Positions 10,822 to 22,883 of a stretch of 64,000 nucleotides of DNA are shown here, in pieces. This stretch comes from Tetragonia tetragonoides (lineage: Eukaryota > Streptophyta > Magnoliopsida > Caryophyllales > Aizoaceae): assembly GCA_038025085.1 (NCBI GenBank), contig CM076143.1, positions 35,052,501 to 35,116,500 of the forward strand, in the 5' to 3' direction. The notes beneath the pieces are model-generated. The model searched no databases and was not told the DNA's origin. It saw only the letters and a list, made by a program, of their open reading frames with translations. The translations under genes and the position numbers were made by a program. Position 1 is the stretch's first letter. Each line of letters opens with the position of its first letter.

Positions 10822-12999
10822 CTCCCCCTTGGATGTACATCGCTTTAGAATATGCCTCGTTAAAACTTTACAAGGAAAACCCAGTGGGATAAAAACTAGC
10901 GATGGAAAAAGATTACATTACTCTCATTAAAAACCTTGCCTGGAAAACTCAGTGGGACAAAGCCATGGCTAAGGGAAAAAGAGTGCAGCGCGTATTTTCT
11001 TCCCCTCATGACAATATCTGTCTACATCTTCAAGTTGATGCAATTATGATCTTCAATAGGAAATGTCTTCGTAATGGATAAGAAACATCAGTGTAATTAA
11101 CATATCACAATCTTCAACTAATTTCAACTAATTTCATATTTCCCCTGAATATGGTGTACACAATACATACCTTTCATTCATATCAATATCATTCCAAGCA
11201 CTTGTTTATCCAACAAATAAATTGAGACATTAAAATAGAACTCACTAAATTTCATAATATCTTTGTCATGTTGCCTCGTTAAAAACCTTGTTAGGTAAAA
11301 TCCAATGGGATAGAAACCTCAACGAAGAGAAAAATAGTACATCCACTACTTCACCAAAACCTTTGCTAGGAATACCCGATGGAAAAAACTTATGCAATAG
11401 GAGAAAAACGTGAAGTGCGTAAAGTCTCATCCTTTAATAGCAATTTCACAATATATGCGCAATTTCCACAATTCCAAGCCATTCAACATAAACTTTCTTC
11501 GAGAGGTCTTTAGTAATACAAATATAAACCTTCTACCTGAGGACAATATCTTTCACTGCTCATATGTTTCATATCATCATGAAATATTTGTACTTTGGAA
11601 ATGAGAGTAAATATTCTATGGTACTTTACGTCAATAAGAATCACTTATTTCATATTCATGGTACTTCAGACCATAAGTATCTTTCTATCGAATATCACCA
11701 ACAATCATCATATAGGTGATATTCACATCAACTCTCAACCTTTCTAATCGATAAATTGTAAAAATCATATGCTCAAACTTCTGGTTGAGACGATAAGCAA
11801 TTCATTCAAAATTCTCTTGTAGAGATTTTGTATCTTGCATCACGTCATATCCAAATCGGGAATGCTAAAGAACAATATATCTTGTCTCATTGTCATTGAT
11901 CTTACTTGAGACAAATAATATTTGTATATCATTGATTCATGGACCTTTGCAACTTAAAAAATCAGAGGTTCATATAAATTCAAAATATACTCTTCGGGAG
12001 CTTTTCACTTATTCAAAGGTCTGTGTATGCCATTATACATATCTAACAAGGCATTTAGAGTCCTTCAAGGACTATATCTTTAATCCTTATGGGATTGACA
12101 TACCATAGGAGATCACATTTTCTTTTATAGGTTTCCACCTATAAAATATGTAGTATCCTATAAAACTACATTGTAATGAAAAATGTGTGCATGCGTATGA
12201 GATAAAATTAATAAATTAGTAAATGTTAAAAAAATAGAAATAAGATATAAAATATGGTGACATATATGATGTATGACTTATAATCTATATTCACAAAATG
12301 AATGACTCGATAATGTAAACTGTACGGTTTGGATATCAAATCCATAATTTAATTGGACTGCAGGTCCATGAGATCATTTTCTATTTCCAATCAATAATAT
12401 GTCGACATTCGGATGGACTTTATAAATATGATCCACATTCATATGTCCATCGCATCTTGTGTATGCATATCGGTTCGTGCATATACTGGTATCAAAATAT
12501 TAATCATTGGAATCTTATAATCACCTTTATTTATCCATCATCAGTACTGAAAAATGATATCTGAAAATTTTCTTAGGAGGTACCTTTTCCTTTTTCTTAC
12601 TGGCCATATATTTTCCATTCAGATATTCATACCTCTTCAGAGGTATTTATAAGTTTGTAAGAACTTGTCCATATATCATATCTCTTTAAGAGTACCAACC
12701 AAACTGCACGATCTTGCCATGTTTGTATAATAGACTTTTATTAGGAACCGATATCCAATTAATTAAAATGAAAGTAAACTTAATATATATACTACACTTC
12801 ATGTGTATATGTCAATCCTAACATAACTGGCAAGATAACTCAATTCTCATAACATGTATCTCTACAATCAATTTGTGCCACGATATGCCTCCCAAAGGGT
12901 CATAATTGTGCGACAATCAAATCATAGAGTTTCATGCTTGAATATATAGAGGTTTCAAATAAAGCTGGTACATATGTATACGTATATGAATCTCAAATT

Positions 13000-13640
13000 T
13001 ATATCATATTCTGAACTTCTGGTTCAGATGGGGATCAACATTGTACATACTTAATGTATGTCTTTGTTTTCTTCAGCTTTCCTCTATTATTCTTCCCCTA
13101 AGCTGAAAAAAGTATCTCTCATGGACAGTTATAAATGGGCATTTCATTATATTGAAATTCAGCTTAGATCCACCACATTCTCATCTTCTCACGATGAGTT
13201 TCACTTTATTAGATCTCTGGTGGAGAATAATAATTTTCGTGAGTAATGTAATTTGCAGTTGGTTGTCTCTGTGCTAATATAATTTGCCCCATACAAAAGA
13301 TCCAATATTGATAAAAACGCTCAAAACATACTTTATAACGAACTTGCATAATGCAATGCAACCCATCTTTTAAGTGATCTTCTGGCCACTTAATCTTAAT
13401 TTGTACAAGTTGCTATCAATATCTCTTATCTATTTTAGAATCAAACTAGTTTATTGTTCGAAACTAAATATATACCCCATTTCGTTGTCAGTCTTGCCTT
13501 TAAACATCGTAGTAATAAAACACGAGTGTGTATGAGCACATTATCATATATTCATTAAAGAGAAACTTCAGCTTCTCGGAACGGGTGTCTTCATACCTGG
13601 ATGGCCTAAACTGTTACATCAACAAACTATTTCACGTAAC
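13000..13640 (-). pseudogene. Remnant of copia integrase region
   Basis: On minus, about 13595-13615 reads AGGCCATCCAGG (GHPG), as in the GAG-pre-integrase motif LGHPG. Some 500 bp downstream, near 13090, CAGCTTAGGGGAAGAA resembles the conserved post-integrase stretch. It is followed by codons resembling VDPHLNQ. Stops interrupt every frame. The identification rests on short motifs in the right order and should be tested by profile search. Confidence 0.4.
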
Positions 13641-15951
13641 TAACTTCTGGTTAGTTTTTACTCAATAATAAAACTTTGACGTACTCATTTACACGTGAAT
13701 CTGGCCAGATGTATGATATGACAAAGACATAACTTATGTCTCTTTAATAATGGCAAGAAGATCTCATTGATTCTATCAGGGAAGATAGTTGATACTCTTG
13801 TTGAGCATGTTCTCAGCTTATTCATATAAATATCCATGGACATTATCTATCGGTTTGATAGATTTTATTTATTTATGCAAAAGTCCATTGTCATAGTACA
13901 AGATCATCAATATAATTGACACTTTAACCATATGACCTTGTTTATCTCATGTTTGAATGCAAATATAATTCTAGTTTACATTCTATCTCCCCCTTTTTCG
14001 TACATCCGTAGTAGGAAAATAAAAATCCTAAACACAATTAAAATTACTATCCAATCAGTAATTATATAAGGGGTATAAGTTTTAAACTTCATATGCATAT
14101 TGAATATACGCATTTCCCCAATTAATTTTGTACTTCAGGCCAAAGATTAATTAGTTGCATCGTTATATTAACAAAATCAAATTTGCAACTTTAAGGGACT
14201 TATGGCCCTTATTTAAATTGTTGACTCAAGTGGGAGACGATGTCAATCTATAATCATGAACTTCAGGTCATGATAATTGGATTGTTAAATAATTTCTCCT
14301 TTATTTAATTAGAGATACCCCTTTTGTGATATTTGGATCACCATCAATAATTTTTATATCAATCTTCATGGACATACATTTTTCAAATCAACTTTGAACT
14401 TCGGGCCAAAGGATTGTTCGTGATTGTAAATATTTGTGAAACTTCACATATTTTTAAGGGACTTCTGGCCCAAAATTGCATGAAATGTTTGTTCGTTCAT
14501 GTATTCAAAATAATATCAATATAATCATGAGCTTCTGGTCATGATTATGTGTCATCATCCAATTTCTACATCAATGGAGATACCCATTTTTTGATTCGCA
14601 AGATCACTATGGATAATTTCTCTCATACAAGGGGTTTGAATTTATAAGGGGACCTTTCAGACCATAACTTTTAGAATCTCATAATTGTTTCTTTACAACC
14701 TCAATGTGTAAGCCTTCTGGGCGATATTATGTATATTATATAAACTTTTATTCGGAATAAGTATATTTCATAAATAGTTTGCGGCACTATATTTTATATA
14801 CACTTATCTTCAGGATAAGTATATTAAACACAAGGTATACACAAAGACTTTTCATATAAAGATAATAATGATGATGCCTCTAACATTACATATTCCATCC
14901 ATTCACTGAATAAAAGCAATTATCATATACTTGAAGAAGTATGTAAAATTTACGTGAAGATACCGAAAAACAAAGTATAAATAAATCGCATGAGAAAATC
15001 TGAATAACATGAAATACTTATCAAAGTCATAGTCTCAAAAAATCAATATTTAAATTAGAGATAATGACTACGCCAAAACCAATACCATCAATAGTAGTCA
15101 ATAAATAATTTAATTAATAACTCCATGTTTATACTTAGATGACAAACATATGAGTAAAACATTGAGCGTAATAAATATCTAAATGAAAAGTAAGTACTAT
15201 GCCATGAAGAAATGACTATACCCTTCGTCATAATGATGTTTCTTTAAGAAACTCATACCCATGGTCACAAAGAATGTGACATCTAGCTTAGATAAATTGA
15301 GAGCATAAGAATAATAAAATAGATATAACAGATGTCGAAACTGTACATGGACGATATGCAAGGCAACATATATGTGTAATTCAACCATGAAAAGTGTATA
15401 TGTGAGACACATGGAAAGTTTTTCGGAACCAATTTAAAAGTAACTCTGTTAATCTTATCTCCATACTGAACCAATTTATTTGCTAATCACATAAATAATT
15501 GAAAGTATAATAATAAAGTCACCACACATAATCAAAACCAACATGCCTTTAAAATAAAATAAGATAAATCAACATGATATAAAGCCCACCAAAGGCAGCA
15601 GTGCACGAACAATAAACAGAAAACTGCCTATATCATGTTAACTCACAGTAAAATAAATTCCCTTTCTCTGTTTACAAATTTACTTCTCTTTTAAGACTAA
15701 CCTCCTTGTTATCATGATAAATTAATATAAAACAAACAGCTCTAAGCAATCTTACCAGGTTTGATAAAATATTGGTCATCGAAAGTGGTGATTACACGAG
15801 CCAGTATCTGTAAGTTTTGCCGATTGATGGGTATGTATTTGTGAACTATAATTGGACCGTGAGATCAGTGATTATTGAATCCCCAATACGCAGTCTTTGC
15901 CGATGTGTCATTTATACAATTAGCTATGGTTAGAGATTGGTGCTGATAACG

Positions 15952-16158
15952 TGTTGTTAAACAATTAAAGAGATAGAGAGTAGAGAGTAAATGGGAGAGA
16001 GACGTCACTGTATTATTCACATATGAGTGATATATATAGTACAAGAGTGGCTAGGGTTTTGCTTGTAGAGCAAGAACCCTAGTCCAAGATATGGTAAGTA
16101 TCTAGTTACAGTATCTCTACAATATATTGTACATCCACATATAAGATATTTTATAACA
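15952..16158 (-). repeat. copia 5' LTR
   Basis: A 207-bp LTR, the 5' one because the element reads on minus. A third, nearly identical copy sits at 41822-42028 in the duplicated block. Confidence 0.9.
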
Positions 16159-16163
16159 CTTCT

Positions 16164-17356
16164 CTCATTTGTGTGATAATATGTTGCACGTTTTCAATAA
16201 AACCACTATATTCGTTTATTTACGAATTCCGACCCAAAATCAAATTCGAGGTTAGAATCAAATATTTGCTTATACGCGATCATGGGTGTTGCACCAACCA
16301 TCACATCAAAACCTTTATACAAGATCACTTTCCACACTGGAATGAACATTTTCCCCAGTGAAATGATTTTGCCCAGTGGAATACCTATGATCGAATACAT
16401 GCGAAACATTTATCGTCCCCTATTATTTGGCGTCGGCCCATCCCGGGAGATCCTATCAAAAGACTCTTTTAAGCCATTACCCTCTAAACACTTAACCATA
16501 CTCTATTCAAATCATCCACTTATCAATCTCCAATGAATGTTATTTCCCAGTGAAGAACAAATATTTTTGATAAGTCTAATACTTATACTCAAAGCAAAGA
16601 ACTTGTTTGATCCCCGTATATTAAGACGTAGCACGCTTTATAGGAGCTAATCAACTCACTTTGAATCTTGAACCTTTTCGATCCTACTCTTTCTCCTATA
16701 TAGTGTAGTAGGAGGTTCCTCAGATCATTTTGACGTAGCGCAAGTCATCTAAAATGTTTCTCAATTATTTCCCTCTCACGGGTAAGAACAAACGTACCCG
16801 CCTTAGAGGCACCCAAAGAGTCTTACTGACCGGATCCATCGGTATGGCTATGATCGAAGAGTAGATTAAAGTCCTACATGGATTCTACGTAGTGCAGTAC
16901 ATGCGTTTCCAAGCCCGCTGTACATAAACGAATAAATCGGCTTTAAACCGCTTTTTTCATGCAATTGTGTTGTGTGACAATGTGTACCTAAATGTGTTTT
17001 TCTTTATCATTTTAGGCATTATTTTATATAATTCAAAATTTTCATATGGGATATAACGTATTAGTAAACAGAACGTACTCAGTGCGGAGGAGGAGACGGG
17101 TCAGAGGACGTCCGCACCTTCTTACCTAGACTCCAAACCAGGTCTTTCATTTGCATACCAGTCAAAGAATTTTCGTGCCTTATCGCGATGAACTTATTTT
17201 TGGGTTTCTTAAATGGTTTTTTTCCTAAATCTTTTATAAAACCCTTTACTTTTGGAACCCGGTCTTGTTTAGGTCATAATAAGGTGGCGACTTCGAACCT
17301 TACGATGATTCCTTGACAATTGACCACTTTAATTGGTCGATTTCCGTGGGACATGC
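16164..17356 (+). repeat. Continuation of Tat-family LTR, possible PBS, and leader
   Basis: This resumes the sequence broken by the copia insertion. It contains no ORF of note. Near the end, AAGGTGGCGACTTCGAACC (17281-17299) resembles the Tat PBS context GTGGCGACTCC. The next element (T1) begins at 17357. The whole stretch recurs at 42034-43226. Confidence 0.4.
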
Positions 17357-18810
17357 TATAGACACCCTAATCAGTTCTCATCCCCTGGCAACGCAAAGCC
17401 CGATGATGGTGGTAATGGATTGACATGGACGTAAGTAGAAAAGGACATTGCTCGGAAATCTAGACCAAATTCCTTGAAACCTCAGTCTTTAGATAGCCCT
17501 TATTATAAGGATTCCAACGCCTTTGACCTTGCCTCAATCAGGCTCCCGGATCGAAAGATATCGCGTCTTGAAGATTTGGGTAAAAACCGCTCGATCCCGA
17601 CCCCCTCGGTCAGCCCAAGGGCAATTTCGAAATTTACTGAGCACAAAAAGTCAAATATCCCTAGTCGCGTGCGCACCTCCGGGTCGAGCGGCTGACGCTG
17701 TCAACCCAGCGGCACACACGTGACAGCCTAGGCTCAGCGGTAGCCGCTGGGCCTGATTTTTTGGCTCTGGGCTGAGTTTGGCGCCTAGGCTGCAGCCTTA
17801 GGCCCCTGATTTTGTCCCCTAACTCTATAAATACTCCCTTTCACCATCTTTTGAGAGAGGTGGGTCAGTTTATAATTTTGAGAGCACAAAAACCCTAAAT
17901 CATTGAGAATTCAGAATTTGAAGATTCAAGCAAGCCATTGCACCAAATCTAGCACCCAAGATTGAAAAGCAATTCCAATTCTACTAGTCCCATTGGAGTA
18001 GAACGTCCAGGTTAACCATCCTGAGGGCCTAAATCTCTTATTTAACTTCTTCTTTTATTTATAATCATGTTTTACTTAGCTTTTGATTATGGTTAAATAA
18101 TTATGCATGTTAGTTTAATTTAAAGTTTACATCTTTTTATTAGTTTATGCAAGTTTGCATCTTTTTTATGTTTATTCATGCATATACCTCTTTAGGTTTA
18201 TTTTAGCATAAAGTTAATGTTTTTGCATTGTGTTTCCATTGAAGTTACTAACAAATTTATTGATGTGCATATGCAATGCTTGGCGCAATTAGCAAACTGT
18301 GGTAGGTTGGAGCGTTTTATTATTGCTCTCATCTTTTGCTCGTGTTTGATAATAAATATGCATGTAAATTGGGTATACATTGTGTAAAGCGATAACGGTA
18401 GATAGTTTGGTTGTCTTTAATCCACCTCGTTAGATTTAGGATCTTGGACGACCGGATTTATATGGAGCCATATAGTTTAAATAAATATTTTACATGGATA
18501 GGCTTAGTAGAGGCCGTTAATACGGGCGATTTAGACGAGATTCGTTTTGTTTATTTCGTACCTACACCCCCGAACTCAATATTTAGCCCCTTTGTGTATG
18601 AGTCAATTCCCAATAGGAATTGGGTGCATCTTTTGATGGTTTCCAATTGTTTCCTAGAAATTGATGGCGACTTCATTGGTTGCAAATTATTATTCCCCAT
18701 CACAATTGAATTAAAATTGCATATGACGTATTATTTAAGAACCATTAAATCCAATCAACAAAAGGGATCCATCGATCCCGAAAAGCGCCGGAAAGGCGAG
18801 GATTCTTACA
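17357..18810 (+). repeat. T1 5' LTR
   Basis: A 1454-bp LTR. It starts TATAGACACCCTAATC, where sister copies read TGTAGACACCC (36850) or TGTTGACACCC (50290), so the initial TG is mutated. It ends GATTCTTACA immediately before the PBS. A GCC/GGC-rich cluster lies at about 17688-17755, a TATA box at 17826 and a conserved TTTGAGAGAGGTGGGTCAG leader at about 17850. Just before the 3' end it appears to have lost about 150 bp relative to the LTR at 50290-51909. Confidence 0.85.
17826..17833 (+). promoter_or_regulatory. LTR TATA box (TATAAATA)
   Basis: TATAAATA is conserved at the same place in the LTR copies at 37347 and 43693 and as TATAAAA at 50804. It lies 70-140 bp downstream of a cluster of GCCGCTG/CAGCGGC words and about 25-30 bp upstream of the conserved TTTGAGAGAGG leader. 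Confidence 0.7.
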
Positions 18811-18811
18811 G

Positions 18812-18829
18812 TGGCGACTCCACTGGGGA
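18812..18829 (+). promoter_or_regulatory. Primer-binding site of T1
   Basis: TGGCGACTCCACTGGGGA, one base after the LTR end, is the PBS type standard for Tat/Ogre elements. It primes minus-strand DNA synthesis from a host tRNA. Confidence 0.85.
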
Positions 18830-18846
18830 CTTTTATAAGAGGGTGT

Positions 18847-19041
18847 AATTCGTATGGAAAAGTCCCCATGACTTTGGTTGACAATGGCTCTGCTGTAAAC
18901 GTGTGCCCCTTGAGGACTGCTGAACACCTCGAAAGAGACTGCAACAACCTCGCGCACTCCGCACAAGAGCTAAGAGCCTACGCCAATTCCAAAAGGAACG
19001 TCATAGGCACATTTTCCATGAACATTAACATTGGGCCTATT
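18847..19041 (+). pseudogene. T1 protease, N-terminal half
   Basis: The reading frame contains VDNGSAVNVCPLRTA, the aspartic protease active-site region of Tat elements (D-N/S-G-S/A), followed by ELRAYANSKRNVIGTF. It begins only about 20 bp after the PBS, so ORF1 and gag have been deleted. The frame is cut at 19041 by a LINE insertion, and the protein continues at about 22884 (EKMLQFHVIHIPATFNLLLG). Confidence 0.75.
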
Positions 19042-19162
19042 ATGCACGATTTACCAAGTAAAGATGATTTCTCTCTCTAGGATTTGCTCTCTCGGCGCAT
19101 TTTAGTTCCTTGCTAACGTGCTCCTCGTATAGCTGCGAGGAACACTAGAGCTGCTATGAAAG

Positions 19163-20231
19163 ATGGAAATGCGAATTGCTCAGGAAAATCGCAAAAATAA
19201 TAAAAATGAAATTGTTAATCACAGTGGGGAAAAACCTAATCCGACTAACGTTGCCAGGAATCTCAATGAAGAACTAAATGCCTTTGCTCAGGTTGATTTG
19301 GGCAAAGGGGCAGAACCAGGGGTCTCAGTAAATGCAATTGAAGTTGCGAGAGACAAATTGAACCAATGGCTAAGCATTCTCCATGGTAAATAAAGTGGGC
19401 GAAATGAGGACTCACAATCGTGGGCTGATAAGGTGGATAAGGCCGAAGCATCAACAGCATCAACTAAATAATTACCAACTGGTAAGCCTTCAATCTGGGA
19501 CAACTTTGATGTAACAAAACTGAATATTGCTGGTTTTAAATTAGGTTATGTAGCACCTGTTAATCATGGGGGTCGTTCAATTGGGCAAATCAATCGTGAA
19601 GATATATTGTCCGAAATTGCGTATTGGAGTAAAGCCATTATTTGTTATGTTGCTGGGGCTAGACCTCCTGTGAATGCATTAAGTGGTTTCTTTCGTCAAA
19701 AATGGGGAAGCCATGGAATTAATAAAATTGCAATGCTAAAAAAAGGGATAACTCTTGTGCGTTTTGACACCATGGAAGGTAGAGATAAGGTGCTGGAAGC
19801 TGGGATTTATCGCTTTGACAGTAAGCCACTGATTGTGCGTCCTTGGTCAGAGGATATGGACCTCTCTAAGGAGGAATTGTCCTCAGTACCTATATGGGTT
19901 AGGCTCCCTGAGTTAGATGTGAAGTATTGGAGTGCGGATGGACTAAGTAAGCTGGGGACCCAGTTTGATAGGGAACCCTTTAATGGCTGACAAGAAAACT
20001 GAAATGAAAATGGGGGTGAATTATGCTAGATTGATGATTGAAGTCGATATAGACTCTGATTTCCCTGATGTGATTCAATATGCAAATGAAAAGGATATGT
20101 TGATTAATCAAAGGGTAAAATATGAGTGGAAACCAATCACTTGTAATTTTTGCTATCAGTTGGGACATGCTGAATTAGACTACAGGAAGAAGCATAAAAA
20201 AGTATGGGTACCTAAGAACACTACAGTTTAA
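19163..20231 (+). pseudogene. LINE ORF1 (DUF4283 and CCHC zinc knuckle)
   Basis: An N-terminal polar segment starts at an ATG near 19163. A DUF4283-type domain runs from about 19560 to 19980, with YWSKAIICYVAGARPPVNAL, GFFRQKWG and RFDTMEGRDKVLEAGIYRFD. A zinc knuckle near 20140-20180 reads CNFCYQLGHAELDY, where the last Cys of the CCHC is replaced by Tyr; the duplicate at 44513 keeps Cys. Plant L1 ORF1 proteins of this type bind the element RNA. Stops at about 19391 and 20230 and a frame change near 19970 break it. Confidence 0.8.
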
Positions 20232-20496
20232 CAAGGAACTGTAGCACCTGCAGTTATTCCCCAAGCAACACAGCAAAATACAGCACCACAGGAAATTTAG
20301 TTACAGCAAAAGGATACACAGCAGGACAGCCAGCCAAATGATGGGTGGCAAATCTCTAGTCACAGAACTAGACAGCAAGGGGGTTTCATCATTTAGACTC
20401 CAGTTAATAATTTTTTTGAAGCTCTAGAGAGTCCTAAGGTTCTTCAACATGATAAAGGCAATGACCATGGGGGATCACCTGTACCTCCAGTAGGTC

Positions 20497-22709
20497 ATGG
20501 ATAGTCTCATGTCTTGGAATGTAAGAGGCCTCAATGGCCTGAATAAGCAAAAAGAGGTGACTCTTTTTTAAGACAATGCAGATTAGCCTTGTAGGGTTAA
20601 TTGAAACAAAAATTAAAATAAAAAGTTTAGCTATGTGTAGCCAAAATGTGCTTCCTGGATGGAGTAGATACATGAATCATAGTGCTCATCCAGTTGGAAG
20701 AGTGTGGGTGTTGTGGCAACCTGCATTATGTGCTATTGATGTTGTGTCCACTACAGCTCAAATGGTGACATGCAGGGTGCATAATTTTGTCTCTAATAAG
20801 TATTTCATTGCATCTTTTGTTTATGGACTAAATGAAAGAGAAATGAGGAGGGCTCTTTGGAAGGAGATTGAGTCTTTTGTTGTTGGTTGTAATATGGCTT
20901 GGGTCTTGCTTGGGGATTTCAACATTGTGTTAACGGATAATGACAGAATTGGTGGCAGACCTGTCACTGCAAGTGAAAAAATTGAGCTGAAACAATGTAT
21001 AGATAATAATCATCTTGTGGATCTCCCATGGGATGGTTGCAAATACACATGGAGCAATAAGCATTAAGATGGCAGTAATGTTCTTTCAAAGATTGATAGG
21101 GTGTTTGCAAATGACATATGGGTTTAGGACTATGAAGACAGTGTTGTTCACTTCTTTCCTGACGGAGTATCTGACCATTGTTCTGCTCTGGTTAAGCTTT
21201 GTCATCAACTTCCTAGAGGCAAAACTCAGTTCAAATACTAGAACATGGGGGGAAAGAATGAGAAATTCTTTCCTATTATTCAAGAAGCCTGGCTTGCTGA
21301 TATTGTAGGTACTCTAATGTACCAAGTAACTGGAAAGTTGAAGATTATTCAGAAAAAGTTGCAGATTCTGAATAAAACTGATTATGCAAATCTTTTGAGC
21401 CAAGTAGATATAGCTAGGCAAGCTTTACTTGATGCTAAAAAAGCTATTCATGGAGATCCTTATGATGTGCAGTTACAACATAATGAAAAGACTTCTAGAT
21501 TTCACTTCCTCAACACAATAAAGATGCTGAATCTTTCCCTCAGCAAAGAAGCAAGATGAAATGGGTGCAGCTTGGTGATTAGAACTCTCAGTTCTTTCAT
21601 GCTGTATTAAGGCAATGAAGAAAGGCAAACAGGGTGTTCTCTCTAAAGGACACAGATGGTAATGTGCTGGATACAACTGAGAAAATTCAAGCTAAATTAA
21701 CTCAGTTTTATAAAGGAATGCTAGGCCTGGAAATGCATGTCAGGAAAAAAGCAAATCAGCAAGTTTTTCAAGCAGGGGTTACATTGAACATTGACTAGCA
21801 GATTCAACTCACTGTGCCAGTCTTCTATGGAATGGAAATGATAGCAGCAGAAAACTTGGGCTTGTTGCATGGGATATTGTGTGCAAGCCTAGGAAAAATG
21901 GGGGTCTGCACATTAGAGATTGTAAAACCTGGAATATTGCCTTGAATGGAAAACACTTATGGGCTATATCTCAAAAGCAAGACAATCTTTGTGTTAAATG
22001 GGTTCATGAGATCTATATGAAAGGAGATCCCACTTTGTCGCATGTACCAAAACCTGACTGCAGCCGGTACTAGGGTAAATTAAACAACATAAAGAATAAG
22101 GTAGCTGATGGTTATGATTTAAATGGAAATTGGAAAGCTCAGACTTCTGAACAGTATACAGCCTCTACTGGATATACTCATCTCCAGGGTTCATTGGTAA
22201 AGTACAGGCATGCAAACCTTATTTGGAGCACCATTGGCATTCCAAAGCATAACTTCATCTGCTGGCTGGGACACAACAAGAGGCTCCTCACTAAAGATAG
22301 GATGCAGAAAATGGGATTTCTCAATGGCAGTTCTGACTGTTTTCTTTGTGATGCAGCTCTAGAATCTCATATGTTTATATGTTTTGCATGTCAAAGATCA
22401 CACAATCTGTTTCAGGAGATTAAGACTTGGCTTGGATGGCAAACAACTGCAACTACTATACATGGGATCCTCAACTAGATTTCACGACGTGCAGGAAGCA
22501 AATTCAGAAGGGGTCTGGTTGGTGCAGGCCTGGCAGCTCTGGTATACAATATTTGGAATGAGAGAAACAAGGTTTGCTTTACTCATGAGTACACCCTCGA
22601 TGTGGTGATTGTCAGAAACATCAAATCTGTAATTCGTGCTAGACTGTATGGAGTTAGCACTAGGAAGTTAAATAGCCAGGATAGGGCTTTATACTCGAAA
22701 CTGCTGTAA
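20497..22709 (+). pseudogene. LINE ORF2, RT deleted
   Basis: The ORF starts MDSLMSWNVRGLNGLNKQ at 20497, an endonuclease/exonuclease/phosphatase N-terminus. It continues with GLIETKIK, LLGDFNIVLTDNDRIGG and CKYTWSNKH to about 21067. A frameshift lies near 20567. The segment 21100-21780 is the region between endonuclease and RT (KTSRFHFLN, FYKGMLGLEM). The catalytic RT is missing. Sequence resumes at about 21860 with VCKPRKNGGLHIRDCKTWN, then a zf-RVT domain at 22200-22440 (RLLTKDRMQKMGF, CFLCDAALESHMF). The last codons end at a TAA at 22707-22709. Multiple stops make it non-functional. Confidence 0.85.
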
Positions 22710-22883
22710 TTGTCTTTTTCTTTGTAAACACTGAAATATGTTTTAGTTAGTTATCCCAAAGGGGATATGAAGTATTGTACCCTACCTAGTTGGTGCCAAT
22801 ATTCATGTCTTGCTTTTTAGGTTGTAATTGTTGTTATGTTGTTTTGGTAATAAGATCATCTACTTTTTACCAAAAAAAAAACA

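Larger units (their letters stand above)
10612..16158 (-). mobile_element. Complete but decayed Ty1/copia element, Ale/Retrofit-like
   Basis: The element is 5547 bp with short LTRs (10612-10821 and 15952-16158) starting TG and ending CA. It is flanked by an exact 5-bp target duplication, CTTCT (10607-10611 and 16159-16163). Read on minus, the PBS-like CGTTATCAGCA (about 15941-15951) lies next to the 5' LTR. A polypurine tract CAAGGGGGAG (10822-10831) precedes TGTTATG of the 3' LTR. Short LTRs, this PBS and AAGGGGGAGTGTTA fit the Ale/Retrofit lineage. The ~5.1-kb interior has no open frame above about 70 codons. Scattered minus-strand remnants include LGHPG (pre-integrase, about 13600) and a TTAGGGG-type post-integrase motif near 13100. 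The interior also carries many stem-loop words (see findings). Confidence 0.85.
19042..22879 (+). mobile_element. L1-type LINE nested in T1 protease, internally deleted
   Basis: It is flanked by a 15-bp target duplication, AACATTGGGCCTATT at 19027-19041 and AACATTGGGCCCATT at 22880-22894 (one mismatch), and ends in an A-tail at 22872-22880. The order is 5' UTR, ORF1 (DUF4283 plus zinc knuckle), ORF2 endonuclease, the linker before RT, and the zf-RVT end. About 2 kb of RT is missing around 21790. It is full length at the 5' end apart from that deletion. A partial duplicate is at 43891-45397. Confidence 0.88.

Noticed and set aside
13890..13930. Minus-strand YIDDL-like codons in the copia interior, suggesting RT
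   Set aside because: On minus it lies upstream of the LGHPG pre-integrase remnant (about 13600), but RT follows integrase in copia elements. It is probably a chance match.
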